Below, piece after piece: positions 19,414 through 28,068 of a DNA stretch of 64,000 nucleotides. The DNA lies in the NCBI RefSeq assembly GCF_000374145.1, contig NZ_KB893653.1:9495-73494 (forward strand), in the 5' to 3' direction. Position 1 is the stretch's first letter; every line of letters begins with the position of its first letter. The notes under the pieces are model-generated. The model had not been told where the DNA came from. It searched no databases and saw nothing but the letters and a program-made list of their open reading frames with translations. Both the position numbers and the translations under genes were made by a program. This DNA comes from Neomegalonema perideroedes DSM 15528. GTDB taxonomy: Bacteria > Pseudomonadota > Alphaproteobacteria > Rhodobacterales > Rhodobacteraceae.

Positions 19414-20361
19414 ATGGAGACATCGCAGGTCTCTTCGGCGGTTCGACCCAGCGGCTCGCGCAGCTTCGCTCTTCGGTCGGTCGCCCTCGCCGCAGCCTCC
19501 CTGTCGCTCTTCGCGAGCGTGGACGCTTCGGCCACTCTGGACAAAATCTCCGAAGCCGAGCCGCCCATGGCTCTGCTTCTGGCTGAAGACGTCATGCGCT
19601 TCACCGTCGGCGAGAGCGCGGATTCCGTGCTGACCGCCGTCGGAGTCTCCGCGACGCCCGCCGACGCCCATTCGACCGTCTGGCGTCTGCAGGACGAAGG
19701 CTACGCGCTCGGCGTGGTTCAGGGCTTCGGCCTTGGCGGCGCCCTGCCCTCCATCGCCACGCCTGAGGCCGCGCCTGAACTGCGGGTGGCCTCTTTGGCG
19801 GATCTCTCGGGATTGACCGCCCTCGACACCGGCGCCCACGCCTTGCTCAAGGAAGGCCGCGACGCGGTCGGCGCGGCGGCCCGTCAGGCGCGCGCCAACG
19901 CCAATCCCACCGGCCGCGCCCGCGACCGCACCAAGGACGCCAACGCGGCCGCCGAAGCCAAATGCCTCTCGGACGCGATTTACTTCGAGGCCCGGGGCGA
20001 AAGCTACGACGGCCAGATCGCCGTGGCGGAGGTCATCCTCAACCGCGTCGAAGGGGCCGCCTTCCCCAACAGCGTCTGCGAAGTGGTCTATCAGGGCCAG
20101 CATCGCATGTTCGCCTGTCAGTTCTCCTTCGTCTGCGACGGCAAGCCCGAGGTCGTCGCCGACCAGCGCGCCTATCGCCGCGCTCAGGAGATCGCCAAGC
20201 TGGTGCTCGGCGGCGAGCGGCGCGGAATCAGCGCCGGCGGCGGCAAGGACAAGGCGACGCATTATCATGCGCGCTCCGTCTCGCCGAGCTGGAGCCAGGC
20301 CTTCAAACGCACCGCCACCATCGGCGAGCATGTGTTCTACGCCCGGCAGAACCGCCGCTGA
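19414..20361 (+). CDS. Exported cell wall hydrolase, SleB type
   Basis: A 315-residue protein with an N-terminal signal-type hydrophobic stretch (about residues 21-41, LALRSVALAAASLSLFASVDASA-like composition) and a C-terminal SleB/Hydrolase_2 domain from about residue 188: AIYFEARGE with the catalytic Glu, then AVAEVILNRV, FPNSVCEVVYQ, CQFSF and ATHYHA. SleB-type enzymes cut peptidoglycan glycan strands. Such non-spore versions are common in alphaproteobacteria and probably act in wall remodelling. AAGGA lies four bases before the ATG. About 265 bases upstream are non-coding. Confidence 0.88.
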   Translation: METSQVSSAVRPSGSRSFALRSVALAAASLSLFASVDASATLDKISEAEPPMALLLAEDVMRFTVGESADSVLTAVGVSATPADAHSTVWRLQDEGYALGVVQGFGLGGALPSIATPEAAPELRVASLADLSGLTALDTGAHALLKEGRDAVGAAARQARANANPTGRARDRTKDANAAAEAKCLSDAIYFEARGESYDGQIAVAEVILNRVEGAAFPNSVCEVVYQGQHRMFACQFSFVCDGKPEVVADQRAYRRAQEIAKLVLGGERRGISAGGGKDKATHYHARSVSPSWSQAFKRTATIGEHVFYARQNRR

Positions 20362-20418
20362 GGCCGGACCTCTCCGCCCGCAAAGCAGCCTTGCGCGGGA
20401 GGAGGACGACATCCCGTC

Positions 20419-20450
20419 ACGCCGTCCGGAGCCGCCGCTCCGGGCGGCGT
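20419..20450. other. Strong hairpin between the SleB-type gene and the permease gene
   Basis: A 13-bp inverted repeat (20419-20431 with 20438-20450, one G-U pair) with a six-base loop lies 57 bases after the hydrolase stop and 28 bases before the permease start. There is no T-tract, so it is a possible Rho-assisted terminator or mRNA-stabilising hairpin. Confidence 0.5.
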
Positions 20451-20478
20451 CTTCACGCCGGAGAGAGCGCGGCCCGCG

Positions 20479-21234
20479 ATGAGCCCTGAAGCCTTGTTCT
20501 GGACCGCCGCCGTCGGCGCGGCGGTGGTCTCCGGCGTGAGCAAGGGCGGATTCGCCCCCGGCGCCGGATTCCTCGCCACGCCCATGCTCGCGCTGACCAG
20601 CGAGCCCGCCATAGCCGCCGCCGTGATGCTGCCTTTGCTCTGCCTGATGGATCTTTTCGCGGTGCGCAGCTTCTGGGGGCTCTGGGACGCGCGGCAGGTC
20701 AAATCCATGGCGCTGGGCGCCTTGGCGGGGGTGGGCGCGGGCTGGGCCGCCTTCCATCATCTCGACGCCGATTCCCTGCGGCTGATGCTCGGGGCTTTGG
20801 CCTTGGGCTTCGTGGTCTGGAATCTGGTCAAGGGGCGGCTCAAGCCGCGCCCCGCCGTGTTTTCGGCGAAGCGCGCGGGATTCTGGGGCGCTTTGGCCGG
20901 ATTCGCCAGCTTCTCGGCCCATGCGGGCGGCCCGCCCGCCACGATTCATCTGCTCTCGCAGAATCTCGACAAGACGCGGTTTCAATCCACCATGGCGGCT
21001 TTCTTCGCCTTCGCGAATCTGATCAAGCTGCCGCCTTACGCCGCGCTTGGACTTTTCCGCGCGGATGTGCTGACCATGGCGCTGGTTCTGGCCCCTCTCG
21101 CGCCCTTGAGCGTCTGGGCGGGGGCTTGGGCGCATCGGCGCCTCTCGGATCGCTGGTTTTTCGGCCTGACGCAGATGTGTCTTCTGGGGGCGGGGCTCAA
21201 GCTGGTCTGGGACGGCGCGGGCCTCGGAGGATGA
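20479..21234 (+). CDS. Sulfite exporter TauE/SafE family permease
   Basis: A 251-residue polytopic membrane protein with about eight hydrophobic segments. The TauE/SafE signature is seen in the N-terminal half (SGVSKGGFAPGAGFLATPML) and repeated in the C-terminal half (FSAHAGGPPATIHLL), matching the internal duplication of the family. Family members export small anions such as sulfite, sulfoacetate or organic acids; the substrate here is not known. It is followed 11 bases later by the SDR-like gene, so the two may be co-transcribed. Confidence 0.88.
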   Translation: MSPEALFWTAAVGAAVVSGVSKGGFAPGAGFLATPMLALTSEPAIAAAVMLPLLCLMDLFAVRSFWGLWDARQVKSMALGALAGVGAGWAAFHHLDADSLRLMLGALALGFVVWNLVKGRLKPRPAVFSAKRAGFWGALAGFASFSAHAGGPPATIHLLSQNLDKTRFQSTMAAFFAFANLIKLPPYAALGLFRADVLTMALVLAPLAPLSVWAGAWAHRRLSDRWFFGLTQMCLLGAGLKLVWDGAGLGG

Positions 21235-21245
21235 GGGGAGAGCCT

Positions 21246-22136
21246 ATGAGACGCATGGCCTTCTTCGGCTACGGCTATAGCGCGGCGGCGCTGAGGCGGC
21301 GTCTGGAGCCCGCGGGCTGGCGATTCCTCGCCACGGCCCGCAGCCCCGAGAAACAGGCTCAGGCCGAAGCCGAGGGCGTCGAGGCGCGGCTCTGGGCGGA
21401 GGCCGATCTCGACGAGATGCTCGGCGAGCGTTCGGCGGTTCTGGTCTCGGCGGCGCCGGGCGCCGGAGGCGTCGATCCCGTGCTGGCCCGCTGGGGCGAG
21501 GCGCTCGGGCGGCGGGCGGAGCGGGTGGGCTGGCTCGGCTATCTCTCGACGACTTCGGTCTATGGCGACTGGGGCGGCCAATGGGTCGACGAGGATTCGG
21601 AGCTGCGGGCCGTCTCGGCGCGGGGCCGGGCGCGAATCGCCGCCGAAGAGGCTTGGCTGGAGCTGGGCGCGCGCAGGGGGCTGCCGGTCCATGTCTTCCG
21701 GCTTTCGGGCATCTACGGGCCGGGACGCGGGCCTTTCGAAAAGCTGCGTTCGGGGCGGAGCGTCACGGCGGTGAAGCCGGGACAGGTCTTCGGGCGCATC
21801 CACGCCGACGACATCGCTCTGGCGCTCTCGGCCTCGCTGCTCAAGCCGAGGCCGGGCCGCGTCTATAACGCGACCGACGACCATCCCTGTCCGCCCGAGG
21901 AGGCCATAGCCGCCGCCGCCCGCCTGCTGGGCCGCGCCCCGCCGCCGGAGGTTCCGGTGGAGGAGGCCGGGCTCACCGAGATGGGCCGCGAATTCTACGC
22001 CGACAACAAGCGGGTTTCGAACGCGCGGATCAAAAAGGAGCTGGGGATCTGCTGGGCCTATCCGAGCTATCGGGAGGGCTTCGCCGCCATCCTCGCGCAG
22101 GAGGCCGCCGATTCCGCCATGGGGCGGCTGCTGTGA
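21246..22136 (+). CDS. SDR-family NAD(P)-dependent oxidoreductase/epimerase-like protein
   Basis: A 296-residue extended short-chain dehydrogenase-like protein of the YeeZ type. The N-terminal nucleotide-binding motif is GYGYSA rather than the usual GxxGxxG, as is common in this subgroup. STTSVYGDW supplies the catalytic Ser/Thr and Tyr region, and RLSGIYGPGRGP and FGRIHADDIA are typical. The ATG at 21246 (MRRMAFFGYGY) is preceded by GAGGGGAGAG. Reaction and substrate unknown. The next gene, a glycosyltransferase, follows after 67 bases, so an envelope-sugar role is possible but unproven. Confidence 0.85.
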   Translation: MRRMAFFGYGYSAAALRRRLEPAGWRFLATARSPEKQAQAEAEGVEARLWAEADLDEMLGERSAVLVSAAPGAGGVDPVLARWGEALGRRAERVGWLGYLSTTSVYGDWGGQWVDEDSELRAVSARGRARIAAEEAWLELGARRGLPVHVFRLSGIYGPGRGPFEKLRSGRSVTAVKPGQVFGRIHADDIALALSASLLKPRPGRVYNATDDHPCPPEEAIAAAARLLGRAPPPEVPVEEAGLTEMGREFYADNKRVSNARIKKELGICWAYPSYREGFAAILAQEAADSAMGRLL

Positions 22137-22203
22137 AGACGTAAACTCTCCCGAAAGTCCCGCGTCCTATCTTCGAGCCTCCTGAAGCCGGAGGCCGCGC
22201 CCC

Positions 22204-23580
22204 GTGAAGATCCTGCTCGTCTCCTTCCATTTTCCGCCGCACGCGCCTTTAGGCGCGCGGCGCCCGTCGAAGCTGGCGAAGCATCTTCTGGCGGCGGGAT
22301 GGGATCTGCGGGTGCTCTGCGCGGCGGAGTCTCAGCCTCTGGCCGGGCCGCATGACCTCGAAATCGACCCTTGGCGCGTCTTCCGCACCGATTGGACCGA
22401 TTGGCGGCTGCTGCCCGATCAGGCTTTGGCGAAGGTCTTCGGCGCGCCCGCGCCCTCCTCCGCCGCCGCCAGCGGCCATGGCGCGCCGCCGCCCGCGCGG
22501 CGGAGTCTGCGCAAGCGGGCGCGCTCCTTCGCGCGGCGGAGCTACGAACTCGCCTTTTGCCTGCCCGACGGCAAGCGCGGTTGGCGTCCGGCGGCGCTGA
22601 AGGCGGGCGAATCGATCTTCCGCGGCTGGCGTCCGGACGTGATCTACGTGAGCGCGCCGCCGCATTCCTCGATTTCTCTGGCGCGGGATCTGGCGCGTCT
22701 GGCCGGAGACGTGCCTTGGGGCCTCGAATTCCGCGACCGCTGGGCGGGGGATTCCTACGCCGACCATCCCGCATGGCGCCGGGCGCTCGACCGCCATATG
22801 GAGCGCCGCCTCATGGAGGAGGCTTCGCTGATCGGCGTGGTCTCGCCGCTTTGGGCGGAGGAGCTGGGGCGGCTCTACGACCCCGAGAAGATCGTCCTCT
22901 CCATGAACGGCTTCGACCCCGAGGACCAGCCCCTCGACAGCGGCCGGCCCGACCTTCAGCCGAACGGACTTTATCTGCTCTACGCCGGGGCGATCTATCC
23001 GGGACGCCGCGACATGGCCCCCGTGCTGGAGGCCCTCGCGCGGCTGACGCCCGAGGAGCAATCCGCGATCCGGCTCGATCTTTACGGCGATCCGCGCTTG
23101 CAGGCCGCCGCCGAAGAAGCCGCCGCGCGGGGGCTGAAGATCCGCGTCGAGGCCCATCCCTCCATCTCCCACGCCGAGATCGTGGCGCGGCAATACGCCG
23201 CCGACGTGAATCTGCTGCTCGGCTGGAACGACCCCCGCGAGGGCGGCACCATCCCCGGCAAGCTCTTCGAGCTGGCGGCGGCGCGGCGTCCGACCCTCGC
23301 CACCGGCTGGTCCGAGGGCGCGGCGGGACGGCTCATGCGCGAAAAGGGCCTCGGGCTGGTCTCGACCGATCCCGAGGAGATCGCCCTTTGGCTGCGCGGG
23401 CTGCTGGCCCGCAAACGCTCGGAAGGCGCCTCGCCGATTCTGCCCGCCGCCATCCGCGAGGGCCTGTCCCGCGCCGAGCAATTCGCCCCGCTGGAGGCCC
23501 GGCTGCGGCGGCTCGTCGAAGCGCGAAGGCGGGCCGAAACGCCTCAGGCCGCCCCCTCTCTCGGCCTCGCCGCCGAATGA
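22204..23580 (+). CDS. GT4-like glycosyltransferase
   Basis: A 458-residue GT-B-fold glycosyltransferase. It opens with MKILLVSFHFPPH and a GARRPSKLAKHLLAAGW motif typical of family 4 enzymes; the C-terminal half has LLYAGAIYPGRRDM, a long Rossmann-like domain, and GGTIPGKLFELAAARRP, which contains the donor-binding Glu region. It starts with GTG at 22204, with an upstream AAGCCGGAGG. Its stop overlaps the ATG of a flippase gene (ATGA), pointing to envelope polysaccharide or glycolipid assembly. Donor and acceptor unknown. Confidence 0.87.
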   Translation: MKILLVSFHFPPHAPLGARRPSKLAKHLLAAGWDLRVLCAAESQPLAGPHDLEIDPWRVFRTDWTDWRLLPDQALAKVFGAPAPSSAAASGHGAPPPARRSLRKRARSFARRSYELAFCLPDGKRGWRPAALKAGESIFRGWRPDVIYVSAPPHSSISLARDLARLAGDVPWGLEFRDRWAGDSYADHPAWRRALDRHMERRLMEEASLIGVVSPLWAEELGRLYDPEKIVLSMNGFDPEDQPLDSGRPDLQPNGLYLLYAGAIYPGRRDMAPVLEALARLTPEEQSAIRLDLYGDPRLQAAAEEAAARGLKIRVEAHPSISHAEIVARQYAADVNLLLGWNDPREGGTIPGKLFELAAARRPTLATGWSEGAAGRLMREKGLGLVSTDPEEIALWLRGLLARKRSEGASPILPAAIREGLSRAEQFAPLEARLRRLVEARRRAETPQAAPSLGLAAE

Positions 23581-25109
23581 CCGCCCCCGCCCTTCCGCCG
23601 CCCGCTCTTCACCCGAAGACTCAGGAGGAGGGCGCGAGCGACATCGGACGCCGCGCGGCGGGCGGCGCGCTCTGGACCATCGGCGCGCGGCTGCTGCCGC
23701 GTCTGGCGGGCTTGCTGAGTCTGACGCTCATGGCGCGGCTGCTGACTCCCGCCGATTTCGGCGTGGTGACGCTCGCCATGGCTCTGATGCTGGCGCTTCA
23801 GGCCTTTTCGGATCTCGGGCTGAACGCCGTGCTGATCCACGACCAAGAGGCCGGGCGCGATCATTACGACACGGTCTGGACTCTGACGCTGCTGCGCGGA
23901 ATCCTCATCGCTTCGGGGCTTTGGTTCGGGGCGGGCTGGGCGGCGGAGTTCTTCGCGGCGCCCGCTCTGGCGCCCATCGCCAAGGCTCTGGCGCTCGGGG
24001 CGCTGATGGAGGGCCTGCGCAGTCCGGCGGCGGTGAATCTGGTCAAAGGGCTCGATTTCCGCCGCGACGCCCTTTATGTGGCGCTCCCGAGGCTGGTTCA
24101 GACCTTCTCCTCCATGGGGCTGGCTTTGGCCCTCTGGCCCGATTCCCGCGCTCTGACGGGGGGAATCCTCATCGGCGGCGCTTTGGGGCTGATCCTCTCC
24201 TATCGCCTCGCGCCCTGGCGGCCGCGCTTCACCTTCCGGGCTCTGGGCGAGGTGATCGACTACGCGAAATGGATGTTCGCCTTCAACGTCGTGGAGTTCC
24301 TGCGCCAGAAATTCGACGCTCTGCTCATCGGGCGGATGCTCGGGCCGGGGGCGGTGAGCCTCTATCTGCTGGCCCATGAGCTGGCCCATCTGGCCGCGAC
24401 CGAGATCGCGGCTCCGGCGCGGCGGGCGCTGCTGCCCGGCTACGCCAAGCTTCAAAACGACCTTTCCGCCCTGCGCCGCGATTTCGGCGTGACCTTCGCG
24501 GCGGTGGCTCTGGCGGCGGCGCCCATGGCGGCGGGAGTCGCTCTGATCGCGGATCCGCTGGTGGCCTTCGCCTTCGGCCCGCAATGGACCGAGGCCGCGC
24601 CGGTGCTGCGGATTCTCGCGCTGGCGGGATTCTGCACGGCGGCGGCGGGAAATTGTCAGCCGGTGCTGATGGCGACCGGAGCGCCCAAAGGACTTGCGCC
24701 GATCTCGCTGGCCTCTCTGGCGGTGGGCGCGAGCGGCATGGCGCTGGGGCTCAAGCTGAACGGGCTGCAAGGCGGCGCATGGGGCGTGGTCGCCATGAGC
24801 GGGGTTTATCTGAGTCTGAATCTGCGGGCGGCGCTGAAGCGGCTGGATCTGCCCTTGCGGGCGGCCCTCGCGCCGGGGCGGCGCATCCCTTGGGCGACGG
24901 CGGCCATGGCGCTGGTCGTCTGGACGGGGCTGCGGCTCGCGCCGGAAGGGACGCCGCCCGTCCTGCTCTGCCTCGCGGCGGCGGGACTCGGCGCGGCGGC
25001 CTATATGGCGGCGCTCTGGGGGCTCTGGCGGGCGGCGGGGAGGCCCGAAGGCGTGGAATCCCTCGGCTTCGGGCTGGCGGCGCGGCTGCTGCGACGGAAA
25101 GCCGCCTGA
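23577..25109 (+). CDS. Wzx-like oligosaccharide flippase (polysaccharide biosynthesis protein)
   Basis: A 510-residue membrane protein of the MOP superfamily with about 12-14 hydrophobic segments. It starts at ATG 23577 inside an ATGA overlap with the glycosyltransferase gene; the frame is open upstream but that is antisense/out-of-frame shadow of the glycosyltransferase. Family features include GALWTIGARLLPRLAGLLS, ARLLTPADFGVV and KFDALLIGRMLG. These proteins flip lipid-linked oligosaccharides across the inner membrane. Together with the upstream glycosyltransferase it suggests a small glycan export unit; no polymerase is seen nearby. Confidence 0.88.
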   Translation: MTAPALPPPALHPKTQEEGASDIGRRAAGGALWTIGARLLPRLAGLLSLTLMARLLTPADFGVVTLAMALMLALQAFSDLGLNAVLIHDQEAGRDHYDTVWTLTLLRGILIASGLWFGAGWAAEFFAAPALAPIAKALALGALMEGLRSPAAVNLVKGLDFRRDALYVALPRLVQTFSSMGLALALWPDSRALTGGILIGGALGLILSYRLAPWRPRFTFRALGEVIDYAKWMFAFNVVEFLRQKFDALLIGRMLGPGAVSLYLLAHELAHLAATEIAAPARRALLPGYAKLQNDLSALRRDFGVTFAAVALAAAPMAAGVALIADPLVAFAFGPQWTEAAPVLRILALAGFCTAAAGNCQPVLMATGAPKGLAPISLASLAVGASGMALGLKLNGLQGGAWGVVAMSGVYLSLNLRAALKRLDLPLRAALAPGRRIPWATAAMALVVWTGLRLAPEGTPPVLLCLAAAGLGAAAYMAALWGLWRAAGRPEGVESLGFGLAARLLRRKAA

Positions 25110-25166
25110 AATTGCGGGCGCCGGGCCGAGCGCCCATATCCGCAGGACGAGATCAGGAGGCGCTTC

Positions 25167-26555
25167 ATGGCCGAATCCGTCCTTCCGCCGCGGTTCTCGC
25201 CGCCGCCCAAGCCGCTGAACGTGGCTCAGGCGCTTTGGCGGATGCTCCGCGGCGCCGACGATATGGAGATGGTCCCGCAAGCCGCCTATGAGGAATTCCT
25301 CGTCGAGCAGCCGACGAGCTTCGGGCCGCGGGTCTTTTATCTCACCGGGCCGGAGGAGACGCGCCGTCTGCTCGTCGAGAACGCCGCCAATTATCATAAA
25401 AGCCTCCTGACGCGGCGGATCCTCGGGCCGGGGCTGCGCGAGGGGCTCATCCTCGCCGAGGATGAAGTCTGGCGACGCCAAAGGCGGGCCATCGCGCCCT
25501 TGTTCCAGCCCCGCGCCTTCGAGGGCTACGCCGCCGCCATGACCCGCGCCGGAATCGAGCTCGCCGAGGCTTGGGCCGAGACGCCCGGCGGAATCGTCCG
25601 CGCCTCGGAGGGAACCGCCTACGCCACTTACGACGTCATCATGGCCGTGCTCTTCGGCGGCGACATGGGCTTCGACCGTCAGGAGCTGCGCGAGGCGGTG
25701 GACGTCTATCTCGACACGGCGGGGCGGCTCGGGCCGCTGGACCTCGTCAAGACGCCCTCATGGCTGCCGAGGCCCCGCGTCGCGCGCGGCGCCCGGGCGG
25801 TGGCGGGCTTGCGCGAGGCCTTCCGCAAGCTGACCCGCGAGCGCCGTGCGCAAGGCGCCTCTTCCGAAACGCCCGATCTGCTGGACCGCCTGATCTCCGC
25901 CGCGGATCCCGAGACCGGCGCGCGGCTGGACGACGAGGCCGTCGTCGACAACGTCCTGACCCTGATCGTGGCCGGGCATGAGACCACGGCTCTGGCTTTG
26001 GCCTGGAGCCTCCATCTCCTCGCGACCCATCCCGAGGCGCAGGACCGCGCCGCCGCCGAAATCCGCGAGGTTCTGGGCGAATCCCCCGCCCGCGCCGCCG
26101 ACGTCGCCCGCCTGCCCTATCTCAAGCAGGCGCTGAACGAGGCTCTGCGGCTCTATCCGACCATTCCGGCGGCTCTGCGGACGGCGGTGGGGCCGGATCG
26201 CCTCGGGGATCTGGAGATCCGCCCGACCGACGTCTTCATCATCCCGCTTTACACGGTCCATCGTCATCGGCGGCTCTGGGAGAAGCCCGACGCCTTCGAC
26301 CCCGAGCGCTTTGCGCCGGAGCGCGCCGCCCGGATTCCCAAAGGCGCCTTCATGCCCTTCGGCGCGGGCCCGAGAATCTGCGTCGGGGCGAGCTTCGCCA
26401 TGACCGAGGCGATTCTGATTCTGGCGGAGATCCTGCGCCGTCTGAGCTTCGCGCCCGTGGAAGGCGCCGAGGTGCGGCCTCTGACCCGCCTGAGCCTCAA
26501 GCCGACCGGCGGACCGCCTTTGCGCGTCGCCCCGAGAAGCCTCCGGAGCCGGTGA
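25167..26555 (+). CDS. Cytochrome P450
   Basis: A 462-residue soluble P450 monooxygenase. All core motifs are seen: the I-helix AGHETT, the K-helix ExxR (EALR), the PERF-type meander (FDPERF) and the heme-binding loop [10 protein letters not shown] with Cys405. The heme loop and the length resemble the CYP102/CYP4-like branch rather than short camphor-type enzymes; fatty-acid or lipid oxidation is therefore plausible but inferred. No ferredoxin or reductase gene is adjacent. It begins 57 bases after the flippase gene, on the same strand, with CAGGAGG before the ATG. Confidence 0.95.
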   Translation: MAESVLPPRFSPPPKPLNVAQALWRMLRGADDMEMVPQAAYEEFLVEQPTSFGPRVFYLTGPEETRRLLVENAANYHKSLLTRRILGPGLREGLILAEDEVWRRQRRAIAPLFQPRAFEGYAAAMTRAGIELAEAWAETPGGIVRASEGTAYATYDVIMAVLFGGDMGFDRQELREAVDVYLDTAGRLGPLDLVKTPSWLPRPRVARGARAVAGLREAFRKLTRERRAQGASSETPDLLDRLISAADPETGARLDDEAVVDNVLTLIVAGHETTALALAWSLHLLATHPEAQDRAAAEIREVLGESPARAADVARLPYLKQALNEALRLYPTIPAALRTAVGPDRLGDLEIRPTDVFIIPLYTVHRHRRLWEKPDAFDPERFAPERAARIPKGAFMPFGAGPRICVGASFAMTEAILILAEILRRLSFAPVEGAEVRPLTRLSLKPTGGPPLRVAPRSLRSR

Positions 26556-26859
26556 TTTTCGCCTTCCAAGAGGGCGCGGCGTCTTTTTTGCGCCCGCGAA
26601 GCGATTTCGGAGCAGGCTTTCCTTTGAACGCGCAAGAAACTGATTTCCGCCCGCTCAGAGGCTTTCAAATCGTTTTGAGAGAGCCTTGCGCCGCCGACAA
26701 GGGTGATATGCGCCGGAGCGGGATTGGAGTTTCGGGGGTTTTCGCCTATATTGCATTGCACAAGAGAGCGGCGCGGAACTTCCTCCTCGCATCCGGCGAT
26801 CGGGAAAATCCGAGAGTAAAAACCACCGCCTCGCAACGGCCTTTTAGAAAGATCGCATC
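26556..26859. other. Intergenic region between P450 and DUF1127 genes
   Basis: About 300 bases without a convincing gene. It holds a T6 run at 26582-26587 after GC-rich sequence, which may end the P450 transcript, a good promoter (26724-26752), and a leader of about 100 bases containing CCTCCTC (26782-26788), complementary to ribosome-binding sites. Confidence 0.6.
26724..26752 (+). promoter_or_regulatory. Predicted sigma70-type promoter of the DUF1127 gene
   Basis: TTGGAG (26724-26729), a 17-base spacer, and TATATT (26747-26752). Transcription would start near 26759, giving a leader of about 100 bases before the DUF1127 start codon. Confidence 0.6.
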
Positions 26860-27108
26860 ATGTTCAAGAGCATCGTCTCCTACTTCTCCCGTCAGGCTCA
26901 GAGCCGCGCCCTCGCCTCCGAACTGGGCTCCATGACCGACCGCCAGCTGGCCGACATCGGCCTGAGCCGCGGCGACATCGACTTCGTCGTGCAGCAGAGC
27001 TACGGCGCTCAGCCCGAGCAGCAGGTCGTCGCCGGCGACGTCTACGGCCGCAACCTCGCCCGCGTCTCCAATCTGACGACCATCTACGCCGGAAGCCGCC
27101 TCGCGTGA
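26860..27108 (+). CDS. DUF1127 domain-containing small protein
   Basis: An 82-residue basic N-terminus plus acidic/neutral tail. The DUF1127 core is residues 1-45: an amphipathic start (MFKSIVSYF), then ELGSMTDRQLADIGLSRGDI, which matches the family consensus of Arg/Leu/Asp/Ile spacing. The 37-residue tail (from about 46) is longer than in the classic 45-50 residue members. In Rhodobacter and Agrobacterium such proteins are linked to stress, phosphate handling and RNA turnover. The gene stands alone with its own promoter and a hairpin terminator. Confidence 0.9.
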   Translation: MFKSIVSYFSRQAQSRALASELGSMTDRQLADIGLSRGDIDFVVQQSYGAQPEQQVVAGDVYGRNLARVSNLTTIYAGSRLA

Positions 27109-27157
27109 GGCCGCTGCGCGCGGTCCGGCCGAACCGGCCTTCTTCTCAAGATTTCTG

Positions 27158-27195
27158 ATCCGCCTCGGAGGCTTCTCCGGGGCGGATTCGCTTTG
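27158..27195 (+). terminator. Hairpin terminator downstream of the DUF1127 gene
   Basis: A 13-bp stem (27158-27170 with 27175-27187, one G-U pair) with GCTT loop is followed by TCGCTTTG. The stem is very stable but the T-tract is weak. Confidence 0.65.
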
Positions 27196-27520
27196 CGGCC
27201 CCTCCGGAACTCCGCCCGCCTCGGGCTTGAGGCTCCCGGCCCGACGCCTCTCGCGAGAGCGTCTTTCGCGTCAGCCGGACCCGCCCCGCGACGCTCTGAA
27301 ACGCCGCCGGAGAGCAGGCGGCCGCCTCGTCGGAGCGCCGCGCCAAGTCACGGCGCGCTCCGTTACTTGCAGGCGCCTCGGGTTTCAGCAAGACGAGACC
27401 CGGAAAACCAAGACGAAACAGCTTGCGGAAGGGCGGCGCAGGCGGCAGGCCCGCCCTCGGATCCGGCGCGCCCGCAGGAGGAAGGCCGATCCGCGCCTGA
27501 GGACCGCCTTAAAACGACGA

Positions 27521-27561
27521 AAGCGGCCTTCGCAGGCCGCTTTCGCCGTTTTCAAGAGCAT
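27521..27561 (-). terminator. Rho-independent terminator of the cold-shock gene
   Basis: Read on the minus strand, a perfect 11-bp stem (27529-27539 with 27544-27554) with a four-base loop is followed by CGTCGTTTTAA. It lies about 20 bases after the stop of the cold-shock gene. Confidence 0.85.
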
Positions 27562-27577
27562 GAAGGCGGACGTGCGT

Positions 27578-27793
27578 TCAGCGCGCCGCCGTAACTCGAA
27601 GCTCGCCCGCCGAAGAACGGCCGCGACGGTCCTGAATCAGCTCGAAATTGATCTTCTGCCCCTCGGTGAGGGTGGTGAGGCCAGCGCGCTCGACGGCGGA
27701 GATATGGACGAAAACGTCCTGTCCTCCGGTCTCGGGCTGAATGAAACCATATCCCTTTTCGGGATTGAACCACTTGACGGTGCCAGCGGTCAT
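27578..27793 (-). CDS. Cold-shock domain protein (CspA family)
   Basis: A 71-residue single-domain nucleic-acid-binding protein. It begins [18 protein letters not shown], containing the RNP1 motif KGYGFI, and has the RNP2 motif VFVHI; length fits CspA. The ATG at 27793 is chosen because family members begin exactly there and AGGAGC precedes it; an upstream in-frame ATG (27820) would add nine residues. The family melts RNA structure and often responds to cold. It has its own terminator and, as in other csp genes, a leader of roughly 100 bases. Confidence 0.95.
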   Translation of the reverse strand: MTAGTVKWFNPEKGYGFIQPETGGQDVFVHISAVERAGLTTLTEGQKINFELIQDRRGRSSAGELRVTAAR

Positions 27794-27899
27794 CGCATGC
27801 TCCTGAAATTCGGCGTCCAAACGAAAGCTCAGCCGTCCAGCGGCCGTTTTTTCAGCTCGTTTCCGAAGCTCAAGTCATCCGCAAGTCGGTAGCGGGCCG

Positions 27900-27906
27900 A
27901 TCTATA
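27900..27906 (-). promoter_or_regulatory. Possible -10 element of the cold-shock gene
   Basis: TATAGAT on the minus strand, about 107 bases before the start codon. No good -35 element is visible at the proper distance, so the assignment is tentative. Confidence 0.3.
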
Positions 27907-28010
27907 CCATGGTTGGGGGACGCCGCGAAAGTGAAAACTCGCGCTCCAGAGGAGCCGGGCTTTTTCTCATACAGGCGAAAAACTAGAATATTTCAAGAAC
28001 AATCAGGGCG

Positions 28011-28036
28011 AAAAAAGAGCGGGCCTAAGCCCGCTC
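28011..28036 (-). terminator. Rho-independent terminator of the porin gene
   Basis: On the minus strand a perfect 8-bp stem (28017-28024 with 28029-28036) with a four-base loop is followed by six T residues, 33 bases after the porin stop. Confidence 0.9.
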
Positions 28037-28068
28037 AAAAGTCGAATACTGGCGCGCGCAGGCGATCC

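Larger units (their letters stand above)
27109..27577. other. Long intergenic region between DUF1127 and cold-shock genes
   Basis: The 469 bases contain no convincing protein gene. The DUF1127 hairpin terminator (27158-27187) is at the left and the cold-shock gene terminator (27529-27554, minus strand) at the right. Between them a further imperfect inverted repeat lies near 27331-27362. No tRNA or known riboswitch was recognised; a small RNA cannot be excluded. Confidence 0.6.

Noticed and set aside
27109-27577. CcsR-type small RNAs downstream of the DUF1127 gene
   Set aside because: The defining CCTCCTCCC loop motifs are missing in this region.
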